Below, piece after piece: positions 18,323 through 26,556 of a stretch of DNA of 64,000 nt (its first letter is position 1; every line of letters starts with the position of its first letter). The notes beneath the pieces were generated by a model. That model had not been told where the DNA came from, searched no databases, and worked only from the letters and a program-made list of their open reading frames with translations. The position numbers and the translations under genes are program-made. Source of the DNA: an uncultured Candidatus Melainabacteria bacterium (GTDB lineage: Bacteria > Cyanobacteriota > Vampirovibrionia > Gastranaerophilales > Gastranaerophilaceae); assembly GCA_934728585.1 (NCBI GenBank), contig CAKVDZ010000007.1, positions 17,028 to 81,027 of the forward strand, given 5' to 3'.

Positions 18323-20455
18323 ATGAAGAAAATATTATTTTTATTATTTGTAATGTTAATTTCTTGCAATTGTGTATTTGCAGATGATTTCAAAACTTTT
18401 TACGATAACGGACAAAACTTTTTGAATTCTTCACAATATTCAAGCGCAATTGGCGAATTTAAAAAGGCTTTAAGAATTAATTATCTTGATAATTCTGCAA
18501 GAATTGGTCTTGTTAATGCATACTTAGCAAGAGGAACTTATTTTGCGAACACTGAAAACGACTATAACAAGGCTGCGAATGATTTTAGAGCAGCGTTATT
18601 TTATTTAAAATATTATCCAGAAGACAAAGATGTCGCAGTTTCTGCTGCAGCAATTCAAACTACAACAGATAACCTTGAACAATGTATGAATTCTCAAGGT
18701 CAATCAAAAGCACCTCAAGAACGTTATAACAGAGGCGTTGTATTGAGAAAAAATGGTGATTTGCCAGCTGCGGGTTATGAATTTGTTCAAGCTTCTCAAA
18801 ATGGCGATAATAATATAAAGAAAAATTCATATATACAAGTCGGGGATATTTTATCAGTTTTAAATAATTCTCAAAAATCAGCTCTTTATTACCAAAAAGC
18901 TGTAGCATTAGATCCAAACAATGTTACTTTAAGACTAAAATATGCTAGAACTCTTGATAAATTAGGTAAAGATGACTTAGCTGTTCAAGAGTATAACACA
19001 ATTTTAGCAAATGGCTCTGACAATGCAGAAGTTTTGTATGCGTTAGAAAAAATTTATACAAAAAAATTGGCACAAACTCCTAACAGTGCAGAATTGAACG
19101 CAAATTTGGGTGCGATTTTGCAAAGAGAAAAGAAATATGACGCTGCATTGACATACTATAAGGCAGCCGAAACTCTTGACCCAGCAAGCGTTACAACTAG
19201 ATTGAATTTGGGTACTTTATACCAACAAAAGAAAGATTTTAACAGTGCTTTATCTGCTTACAATTCAGTTATTGCGCTTTATCCAAATAATTTAGAAGCA
19301 AATTTATATAGAGCGCAAGCGTTAGTTGATTTAGGAGAAAAAGATGAAGCTTTAAAAGCGTTTAAAAAGGTTTTGAGTATTGACCCAACTTCTGTTGTCG
19401 CTAAACGAGAAATGTTTGATTTGTTGAAGGATACAATGACACCAGAACAGATGATTAAATCTTTCAGCGAAGATGCACAAGTTGATAAATCATCAGTTAG
19501 TGCTATGTATGATTATGCAAAGGAATTGCACAATGACAAAAAATACGATGAAGCTATTGCTTGTTATAAAGAAGTTTTAAAATATGATACTTCTAACCCC
19601 GAAGTGTACGCAAATTTAGCTATAGCATATTCAAATAAAAAAGATTTTGATAATGCGTTGCAAATTGTAAATGGCGTTAAATCAAGATTTCCAAATAATG
19701 AATTTTTGAAACAAACTACAGAATCTATAACGCAAGAGGTTCATGCTCAAAAATATGAACAAGCAAACAAATATTTTGCAAACAAGGAATATCAAAACGC
19801 ATTAAATATCTATTTGACTATTTACCCAGCTCCAAAAGACGTTTTAATTGCAATTGCAGCTTGTTATAAAGGGTTAAATAATATTGATAAATCAATTGAT
19901 TACTATAAACGTGCGTTTGCCTTAGATTCAAATGATTCAGAAGTTGCATATTATATTGGTGTGCTTTACGCAGAAAAAGAAAACTGGACTTCTGCAAAAA
20001 TTTATTTGCAAAAGGCTTTAAAAATTAATCCTAAAAATACAAATGCAGATGACTTGTTGGCATCTGTTATTGAACAAAATAATATATTGCTTGTTAATAA
20101 GGTAATTAATTTATATAACGCAAAAGATTATACGAATGCTTTAAAATTAATCAGTCAAATTTTGACAGAAGATCCTAACAATGCTTATGCATACTACTAT
20201 AGAGGATTGATTTATGATGAGCAAGAAAAATTATTGCAAGCTATTGCAGAGTACAAAAAAGCAATTCAACACAATCCAGATTTAGTTATTTCAGATTACT
20301 TGATTGCGACTGCGTATGACAAACTTGGTCAGTATGCGAACGCTTATCAATTTTTCAAAAAATTCGTGAACGCTTCACAATCTGAAGATGACTATAAAAA
20401 ATATGCAAGATCAAGGTTAAATGACTTAAAGAGTTATGCAACACCAGTTAAATAA
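18323..20455 (+). CDS. Exported tetratricopeptide-repeat protein
   Basis: This 710-residue protein starts with a signal sequence, MKKILFLLFVMLISCNCVFADD. Cleavage could be by signal peptidase I after VFA, or the LISC segment could act as a lipobox (Cys15). The rest is a continuous array of TPR units, clearest at 'AIGEFKKALRINY', 'SALYYQKAVALDPNN', 'ALTYYKAAETLDP' and 'AIAEYKKAIQHNPD'. It is probably a periplasmic or envelope-anchored scaffold. GAGGTAAG precedes the ATG. The 3' end overlaps dusB by 20 bases, so the two may be co-transcribed although functionally unrelated. Confidence 0.87.
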   Translation: MKKILFLLFVMLISCNCVFADDFKTFYDNGQNFLNSSQYSSAIGEFKKALRINYLDNSARIGLVNAYLARGTYFANTENDYNKAANDFRAALFYLKYYPEDKDVAVSAAAIQTTTDNLEQCMNSQGQSKAPQERYNRGVVLRKNGDLPAAGYEFVQASQNGDNNIKKNSYIQVGDILSVLNNSQKSALYYQKAVALDPNNVTLRLKYARTLDKLGKDDLAVQEYNTILANGSDNAEVLYALEKIYTKKLAQTPNSAELNANLGAILQREKKYDAALTYYKAAETLDPASVTTRLNLGTLYQQKKDFNSALSAYNSVIALYPNNLEANLYRAQALVDLGEKDEALKAFKKVLSIDPTSVVAKREMFDLLKDTMTPEQMIKSFSEDAQVDKSSVSAMYDYAKELHNDKKYDEAIACYKEVLKYDTSNPEVYANLAIAYSNKKDFDNALQIVNGVKSRFPNNEFLKQTTESITQEVHAQKYEQANKYFANKEYQNALNIYLTIYPAPKDVLIAIAACYKGLNNIDKSIDYYKRAFALDSNDSEVAYYIGVLYAEKENWTSAKIYLQKALKINPKNTNADDLLASVIEQNNILLVNKVINLYNAKDYTNALKLISQILTEDPNNAYAYYYRGLIYDEQEKLLQAIAEYKKAIQHNPDLVISDYLIATAYDKLGQYANAYQFFKKFVNASQSEDDYKKYARSRLNDLKSYATPVK

Positions 20456-21425
20456 AGATAATTTAATATTTAAAAGGGTGTCTTTAGCGCCAATGGCAGG
20501 AATAACTGATGTTGTTCTTAGAAATTTAGTGCGTGAGCATTCTAAAACTTGCCTTTTAACAACAGAGATGATAAGTTCAGAGGGCTTAAAAAATGTTCAT
20601 GACTGTGCAATTATCAAAAAGAACGAAAACGATTCTCCGATTGCTTTTCAATTGTCAGGTCACAAACCTGAATTGATGGCAGAATCAGCAAAATTTCTTG
20701 AAGCAAGGGCTGATATGATTGATATTAATATGGGTTGTCCTGTAAAAAAAGTTGTGGTCGGAAATGATGGCTCAGCCTTGATGAAAACTCCAGAGTTGGC
20801 ACAAGATATTGTAAGAGCGATAAAAGACGTTGTAAATGTACCTGTTAGCGTAAAATTTAGATTAGGTTACACTGCAGATACAATGAATTATGTTGAATTT
20901 GGCGAAATGATGCAAGAAGCTGGTGCAGATTTTATTACAATTCATGCTAGAACTAGAGCTCAAATGTATGCAGGTTCTGCTGATTGGGCTAAAATTAAAG
21001 ATTTGAAAAAAGCAGTTGACGTTCCAGTCTTTGCAAATGGTGATGTTGTTTCCATTGAAACAGCAGAACAGTGTTTAGAATTATCGGGTGCTGATGGTAT
21101 TGCTATTGGTAGAGGTGTTTTAGGTGATGTAACGTTACCTTATAGAATTGAACATTTTTTGGAAACAGGTGAAAGACTTGCGCCTCCGTCAATTGAAGAC
21201 AAACTTGATGCTCTAACGCGTCATTTAGAGGGTGAAATTGAACTACGCGGTACAGATGTTGGAATAAAATGTATTAGAAAACTTTACGGTTACTATATTT
21301 CAGGTATAAGAAATGCCGCAAAATATAGAGCCGAACTTGTTAGAATTGACGATTATGGTGAAATGATAAGAGCATTAGAAACGATTAGACAAGAGGTTCG
21401 TCAGTTAGCTCTATCGGAAGTGTAA
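20436..21425 (+). CDS. dusB: tRNA-dihydrouridine synthase (DusB-like)
   Basis: This FMN enzyme reduces uridines in the tRNA D-loop. The 329-residue protein shows LAPMAGITD (17-25), the catalytic Cys101 in NMGCPVKKV, a VKFRLGY strand, ITIHARTRAQMYAGSADW, and FANGDV with the GIAIGRGVLG phosphate-binding segment. The ATG lies inside the end of the TPR gene. A GTG at codon 15 is possible, but the earlier start keeps the usual N-terminal strand. Its 3' end overlaps the convergent histidine kinase gene by 41 bases. Confidence 0.95.
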   Translation: MQHQLNKDNLIFKRVSLAPMAGITDVVLRNLVREHSKTCLLTTEMISSEGLKNVHDCAIIKKNENDSPIAFQLSGHKPELMAESAKFLEARADMIDINMGCPVKKVVVGNDGSALMKTPELAQDIVRAIKDVVNVPVSVKFRLGYTADTMNYVEFGEMMQEAGADFITIHARTRAQMYAGSADWAKIKDLKKAVDVPVFANGDVVSIETAEQCLELSGADGIAIGRGVLGDVTLPYRIEHFLETGERLAPPSIEDKLDALTRHLEGEIELRGTDVGIKCIRKLYGYYISGIRNAAKYRAELVRIDDYGEMIRALETIRQEVRQLALSEV

Positions 21426-22647
21426 CGATAAAGTCTGCGCCTTTTCCGAGTTCACTTTCAACCTTGATTGTGCCCTTGTGAAGTTCAACAAGTTGTTTTG
21501 TTATAGTTAAGCCCAAACCTGTTGATGTTTCCTTTTTGTGAAAAGCGTCTTCAAGTTGAACAAACTTTTGGAATACTTTTTTGTGATTTTTCTTATCAAT
21601 TCCAATTCCTGAATCTTTAACACTTATTCTAACTTTTTTTGCAGTATTTGTAATGGTAATCACAATGTCACCGTTTTCAGGAGTGTACTTTATCGCATTA
21701 CTCAATAAATTATATAAAACTTGCTGAATTTTTTGATAATCAGCAAAAATGTCGATATCGTTTGCAATTGTGTAGCTCAAATTAATATTTTTGTTTTTAA
21801 CAAGTGGCATTAATAGATTGCAGGTTTCAATTACTGGTCTGGAAATTTCAAAGTAACGTTTTACAATTTTTATGGCGTTAGCTTCTAATTTTGAAATATC
21901 CAAAATTTCGTTAACCATACCCAAAAGCTGTATGCCCGAAACTTGAATATCATTGATATATTCAGTTTGTTTTTCGTTAAGCTCGCCATACGCTTGTGTT
22001 TTTAAAATGTCTGAAAAACCAATAATAGCGTTAAGTGGTGTTCTTAATTCGTGCGAAACACTTGCCAAAAATTCATTCTTAACTTTGTCCGCAGCAAGAA
22101 TTTTTTTATTTTGAGCTTTGATTGTTTTGTATGCTTCGTGAGTATCTTCAACCGCTTGTTTTAAAGCTTTAGATTGAATTTTGAAAACATTTGAAAGTTC
22201 ATTTTCTTTTATTTTATATGATAAAATGCTTGAAATAGCATTTGCCGTATCAATATCTTCTTGCAAATAGTTTTTCTCACCTGTTAAAACAATAAATCCA
22301 TAAACCGAGTCATGTATTGATAATTTTGTTATGAGTGAATTTTTGCTTGAAATATTTAAGATGTTAAGTATTACAAAATTATCTTCAGGGATAAATGGTT
22401 CAGTTGAAAGTAATTTTTTTGCAGTGTTTTTAGAAATATCAATTACTTCATCTTTCTCCAATACGCCGAATGAACTTGCGTCTTTTAATTGAACATCTTC
22501 CGCATTAAGCAAAAATAAATAATAGTCTGTAAAATCTATTACTTGAGCAATTTTTTTGAAAAAAGCACTGTAATCGTCCTGTTTAATCTCAATAGAAAAT
22601 AAATCAGGAATTAGTGTTGTTAAATCTTTTTTCATACAATTTGTCAT
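21385..22647 (-). CDS. Soluble sensor histidine kinase
   Basis: This 420-residue kinase has no membrane helix. Residues 1-150 look like a GAF-type sensor fold, then come a short coiled coil, the dimerisation/phospho-acceptor domain with His199 in SVSHELRTPLNAIIGFSDIL, and a complete ATPase domain (NLLSNAIKYTPENG, DSGIGID, STGLGLTITKQL). It is the last gene of the eight-gene minus operon, one base beyond hpt. No response regulator is encoded nearby, so the partner is unknown. The stimulus is likely intracellular, by inference from the lack of membrane segments. Confidence 0.92.
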   Translation of the reverse strand: MTNCMKKDLTTLIPDLFSIEIKQDDYSAFFKKIAQVIDFTDYYLFLLNAEDVQLKDASSFGVLEKDEVIDISKNTAKKLLSTEPFIPEDNFVILNILNISSKNSLITKLSIHDSVYGFIVLTGEKNYLQEDIDTANAISSILSYKIKENELSNVFKIQSKALKQAVEDTHEAYKTIKAQNKKILAADKVKNEFLASVSHELRTPLNAIIGFSDILKTQAYGELNEKQTEYINDIQVSGIQLLGMVNEILDISKLEANAIKIVKRYFEISRPVIETCNLLMPLVKNKNINLSYTIANDIDIFADYQKIQQVLYNLLSNAIKYTPENGDIVITITNTAKKVRISVKDSGIGIDKKNHKKVFQKFVQLEDAFHKKETSTGLGLTITKQLVELHKGTIKVESELGKGADFIVTLPIELTDEPLV

Positions 22648-22648
22648 T

Positions 22649-23197
22649 TTAAGTTTCGATATATCCTATATATGGCAAGTTTCTGTAAAAACCGTCATAA
22701 TCAAGTCCATAGCCAACTACAAATTGGTTTCCGATTTCAAAACAATAGTAATCTGGTTGTATATCTGTTTTTCTTGTTTCTTTTTTATCAAGTAAAGAAC
22801 AGAATTTTAAAGATTTTGTTTTGAAGTTCAAATGCATAAAATCAATCAGAAATTTTGCTGTTAAGCCAGTGTCGATAATGTCTTCAACGATTAAAACGTT
22901 TTTGCCGTTTAAATCAGGTAATGAAATATCAACAGCGTTTACTTTGCCTGTTGAAGTAAAACCTGAACCGTAGCTTGAAAGTCTAATAAAATTCATGTTT
23001 AAAGGCATTTTTAAATGTTTTACAAGGTCCGCCATAAACATTACAGAGCCCTTTAATACACAAATTACATATAAGTCTTCATTTTTGTAAAATTCGTTTA
23101 ACTTTACACTCAATTCTTTGATTTTGTTTTGAATTTCGTTTTCTGTAATCAAAACTTTTAAATCTGCTTCTGTTATCATTTCTAACATAGTTACCAC
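22649..23197 (-). CDS. hpt: Hypoxanthine phosphoribosyltransferase
   Basis: This enzyme salvages hypoxanthine and guanine with PRPP. The 182-residue protein has the PRPP-binding motif VLIVEDIIDTGLT at 101-113, the CVLKGSVMFMADL loop (47-58) and the flexible SSYGSG segment. The C-terminal VVGYGLDYDGFYRNLPYIG is typical of bacterial Hpt. It directly follows tilS with no gap. The tilS-hpt pairing is common in bacteria. The start may be one of several nearby Met codons (1, 4 or 7). Confidence 0.95.
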   Translation of the reverse strand: MVTMLEMITEADLKVLITENEIQNKIKELSVKLNEFYKNEDLYVICVLKGSVMFMADLVKHLKMPLNMNFIRLSSYGSGFTSTGKVNAVDISLPDLNGKNVLIVEDIIDTGLTAKFLIDFMHLNFKTKSLKFCSLLDKKETRKTDIQPDYYCFEIGNQFVVGYGLDYDGFYRNLPYIGYIET

Positions 23198-24523
23198 CTA
23201 ATCTTTTTTCTTTAATGTTATCACATGTGTACAATTTTTGACAACTTTTATTTTTTCACTTAATCCAATACCGCCAACCCATAGAACTTCATTGTTTGTA
23301 CAAAGTAATATTAATGAGTCTTTTAGGTGTTGAGCAATATTTTTGTTCATTAAGTATTTTTTTAATTTTGTTGTACTTTTTGAACCCAAGGGCTGAATTA
23401 TATCGCCATTTCTACGAGTTCTTATTGTTAAATTTTTTATATCTGTTAAGTCTACAAATGAGCACATTTCCTTATCTTGCGGAAATTTTTCAGGTAATGT
23501 TGTGCATTCTTGTATTGAAAAAATATAACTTCCAAATTCGTATTCCCCACATTTTGAAATTTCAATGATATCTTCGTTTTTATCTGATTTTGTAATGATT
23601 TCAATGATTTCAATGTTTACAAATAACCATTGAGTTGAATTTAGAGAATGCTTTTTTCCAGATTTTGAAGTGATATTTTCATTAACAAATTTTAGCGCAT
23701 TAACGATTTTTTCTTCTGAATATTCAATATTATTTTTTGCAAAATAGTCATAAATAGTGCGTTTTTGTACTGCATACGATTGTTTTTTAAATATATTTGT
23801 CGCGATTTTATTTTCATTAATTATATTTAATTTCTTCAAGTATTCGCATACGATTTCTTCATCTTCAATTGCAAGCTTAGAAAGTGAATTTACTGCTTCT
23901 TCATATTCATTATTTATTTTTGAGAATAGTGGTAAAATTTTATTTCTGATAAAATTTCTAGAGTATTTATTATCCGCATTTGAACTGTCATTATTAGGTT
24001 TTAGGTTGTTTTGTTGGCAGTAATTTTCTACTTCTTTTCTTGAAATATCTAGCATTGGCCTATAAATTTTGCCAAGTTTAGGAGAAATTCCTTTTAAACC
24101 GTGGATTCCTGTCCCTTTTATTAGTCTATAAATAAGAGTTTCTGCTGTGTCACTCTTTGTATGAGCGGTAAGAAGTCCATCAGCACTGAATTTTTCTATT
24201 ACTCGATTGAAAAACTGGTAACGTAGCTCTCTAGCTCTGGTTTCAGTGTGTTTTTCAGTAGCATCAAGGGTTTCCACGTAGAACTCAATACCATTTTTTT
24301 TGCAAAAATTCTCACAATTTTTTGCTTCTTGTTTAGATTCTTCTGCACGCCAATTGTGGTTTAGGTGACACGCGATTAATCTAAACGTATGAGAATTTGA
24401 TAGTTCTTTTAGAATATTTAATAATGAAATTGAGTCAAAACCTCCTGAAAAACCAACGATTAACGTGCGGTTCTCGTCTAAAAGGTCATATTCTTTTAAA
24501 AATTTCTCAATTTTGTTTTTCAC
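23198..24523 (-). CDS. tilS: tRNA(Ile)-lysidine synthetase
   Basis: TilS modifies the CAU anticodon of tRNA-Ile2 to lysidine so that it reads AUA. The ATP pyrophosphatase loop SGGFDS is at residues 26-31. The N-terminal domain shows HLNHNWR, TAHTKSDTAETLIYRLIKGTG, and RPMLDISRKEVENYC, all typical. At 441 residues the central and C-terminal domains are present (RRNGDIIQPLGSKSTTKLKKYL). The start overlaps the end of the ClpC-N-domain gene by 17 bases. Confidence 0.95.
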   Translation of the reverse strand: MKNKIEKFLKEYDLLDENRTLIVGFSGGFDSISLLNILKELSNSHTFRLIACHLNHNWRAEESKQEAKNCENFCKKNGIEFYVETLDATEKHTETRARELRYQFFNRVIEKFSADGLLTAHTKSDTAETLIYRLIKGTGIHGLKGISPKLGKIYRPMLDISRKEVENYCQQNNLKPNNDSSNADNKYSRNFIRNKILPLFSKINNEYEEAVNSLSKLAIEDEEIVCEYLKKLNIINENKIATNIFKKQSYAVQKRTIYDYFAKNNIEYSEEKIVNALKFVNENITSKSGKKHSLNSTQWLFVNIEIIEIITKSDKNEDIIEISKCGEYEFGSYIFSIQECTTLPEKFPQDKEMCSFVDLTDIKNLTIRTRRNGDIIQPLGSKSTTKLKKYLMNKNIAQHLKDSLILLCTNNEVLWVGGIGLSEKIKVVKNCTHVITLKKKD

Positions 24524-25874
24524 TTCGTTTTTTTTCTAAAATAATACCTTGTTTGATTTCAACAACATCTACGCCAAGTTGCTCTAATACTTTCATAGCA
24601 ACGCATTCAGGTACAGTTGTTATTGCGTATAAAATGTGCGCAGACTCTATTTTTTTGTCATTACGCTTTTGTGCTAGTTGCCAAGCGATTTCAAGAACTT
24701 TTTTTGCTCTGTCGGTGAATGTTATTTCGCTGTCAAAATACTCATCACCGTAGCCAATAACGCTTTCTACTGCGTTTCTTGCATCTTTAATGTTTATTTC
24801 TAGCTCGTTTAAAACTCTGGCGCCAATGCCGTTTCCCTCCTCAATGATGCCAAGGAGAAACATTTCTGTGCCAACTATATTTCTGCCTAAACGACGAGCT
24901 TCTTCTTTTGCAAGCTTCATAATTGTTAAGGCTTCCGACATTTGATTTTCAATCGGTTTAAGAATGTCTTTTTCAAGATTTGAGTCAGAAATTCCCATTT
25001 GTTGCAAAATTTTGTAAGCGATACCTTTTTTTGATTTCAAAATTCCAAGAAGTAAATGTGAAGCATTAACTTCAGATGAACCAAGTTCTTTTGCAATTTC
25101 GATTGCGCTATTCATTGCAACAAATGCATTTGGAGTGAAAATTATTTGTCGATTTTCAAATTCATCTTCTCTATCTGTAAAATTTTTCAATTTTTCATCA
25201 AAATTTTGTGTTTTTATGCCATTTTTTGCTAAAATTTGACCCAATTCTGAATTTTCATCTTCTAATATAGATGATAGGATTTGTTCTGTTCCTAAAATTT
25301 CGTAATTAGAAGCAGAAAGTTTTGATAAAGCTCTATCAAATACTTCTTTGCTACCTGATAATAATTTTTCGGTTTGCAATAACTCGTCTGGAAGTTTAGA
25401 TGTATTGTCACTTTCAGGGTGTAATTTCTTTTGAGTTTTCTTTTGAACTAGTCTTGATAAAAGATCCTTAGACTTGTATGTATCAAAATCAAATCTGTCC
25501 AAAATCCTTGATATATAAGAGTTTTTGTCGTTTAGAACTGCCAAAAATATGTGTTCAAAAAGAATACTTTGATTTCCTGATTTTTGGGCTAAATCCATCG
25601 ATTTTTTCAATAAATCTTTGCTTGCGTTGCTGAAAGGCGGAGTTGTGAAAATTTTTGACGATTTTTCAAAACGTAATTTTTCTTCAACAACTTTTTGCAA
25701 GTCTAAAAAAGTAATGTTGTAATCTCTGAAAATCTTTAGTGAGATGCCTTTTGCAAGTTTTGCTAATGCAAGCAAAAAGTGCTCAGGTTGAACTGATACA
25801 TTTTGCATTAATCTTGCCTGATTTTGGGCTTCTGTTACTACAAGTATTGCTTTTTCAGTGAATTTTTCTAACAA
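24507..25874 (-). CDS. Stand-alone protein of three tandem ClpC-type N-terminal domains, without AAA+ modules
   Basis: The 455 residues consist of about six Clp N-type helical repeats, or three double domains. The first begins FTEKAILVVTEAQNQARLM. The last, from about residue 310, contains EEARRLGRNIVGTEMFLLGII and then FTDRAKKVLEIAWQLAQKR, closely resembling cyanobacterial ClpC. No Walker motifs follow. In ClpC these domains bind adaptors and substrates, so a free-standing array could be an adaptor, decoy or substrate collector. It is encoded between DUF1292 and tilS in the minus operon. The domain call is firm; the role is inference. Confidence 0.85.
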   Translation of the reverse strand: MLEKFTEKAILVVTEAQNQARLMQNVSVQPEHFLLALAKLAKGISLKIFRDYNITFLDLQKVVEEKLRFEKSSKIFTTPPFSNASKDLLKKSMDLAQKSGNQSILFEHIFLAVLNDKNSYISRILDRFDFDTYKSKDLLSRLVQKKTQKKLHPESDNTSKLPDELLQTEKLLSGSKEVFDRALSKLSASNYEILGTEQILSSILEDENSELGQILAKNGIKTQNFDEKLKNFTDREDEFENRQIIFTPNAFVAMNSAIEIAKELGSSEVNASHLLLGILKSKKGIAYKILQQMGISDSNLEKDILKPIENQMSEALTIMKLAKEEARRLGRNIVGTEMFLLGIIEEGNGIGARVLNELEINIKDARNAVESVIGYGDEYFDSEITFTDRAKKVLEIAWQLAQKRNDKKIESAHILYAITTVPECVAMKVLEQLGVDVVEIKQGIILEKKRSEKQN

Positions 25875-25875
25875 A

Positions 25876-26133
25876 TTAGTCCTCTGTTTCGTCTTCTAGT
25901 GATTCAATGTATGCTTCAACTTTTTCAAATTCGTCATCGTCTTCGATTGTTTCCATTGAGTAGCCACTACCTTCTTGGATTAATCTCATTACAACGATAT
26001 TTTCTGAATCTTCTTCTTCTGGATTTGTTAAAAGTGCATATTCTTGGTTATCAACTACTATAATATCGAATAATTCAAATTTAACTTCGTTTCCGTTTTC
26101 ATCAACTGTTTCAATAATTCTTTTTTCTGACAT
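25876..26133 (-). CDS. DUF1292 family acidic protein
   Basis: This 85-residue, very acidic protein matches the DUF1292 pattern: an N-terminal 'DENGNEVKFELFDIIVVDNQEYALLTN' beta-rich segment and a C-terminal 'DDEFEKVEAYIESL' helix. In Firmicutes the same small gene (yrzB) follows the yqgF homologue, and that order is preserved here. Its molecular function is not known. The ATG follows an AAGCAGG sequence; two bases separate its stop from the next gene's start. Confidence 0.85.
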   Translation of the reverse strand: MSEKRIIETVDENGNEVKFELFDIIVVDNQEYALLTNPEEEDSENIVVMRLIQEGSGYSMETIEDDDEFEKVEAYIESLEDETED

Positions 26134-26150
26134 TTTATAACCTGCTTTCT

Positions 26151-26555
26151 TTAATTTATTTTTGATAAGTACTGCTCTAGTATGATTCTAGCGCTTTCAA
26201 CATCGACAAGACCCTTGTCTTTCCTGAAATTTATTTTTCGATTTCTTAAGTTTTCTTCAGCTGTATCAGAGGTCAAGCGTTCGTCTTCTTGCTTTATATC
26301 AAATTCTTCAAAGTTTTTTGAAAACTCAATACAATCATCTGCCTGAAACCCTTTTGTTCCGTCCATATTGTATGGTACACCGATAACTATTTCTTGAACA
26401 TTGTTATCTTTGGCTATTTTTTTTATCTCGTTAATTGCATCTTGCTCTGGAGTTCTGCTTACATACGAGTGACCGTTTGCAATTATGTGCAGATAGTCGC
26501 TTAGTGCGATGCCAATTCTTTTTGTCCCAATATCAAGTGCCATTATTTTATTCAT
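26151..26555 (-). CDS. yqgF: YqgF/RuvX-type RNase H-fold nuclease
   Basis: This RNase H-fold protein acts in pre-16S rRNA 5'-end processing and has also been called a putative Holliday junction resolvase. The 134-residue protein starts MNKIMALDIGTKRIGIALSD, with the first catalytic Asp in ALDIGT. It also has VIGVPYNMDGT and the DERLTS motif with a second acidic residue, then SARIILEQYL near the end. The start at 26555, one base after the preceding stop, fits the family better than the frame extension to 26582. Neither start has a strong ribosome site, so translational coupling is likely. Confidence 0.92.
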   Translation of the reverse strand: MNKIMALDIGTKRIGIALSDYLHIIANGHSYVSRTPEQDAINEIKKIAKDNNVQEIVIGVPYNMDGTKGFQADDCIEFSKNFEEFDIKQEDERLTSDTAEENLRNRKINFRKDKGLVDVESARIILEQYLSKIN

Positions 26556-26556
26556 A

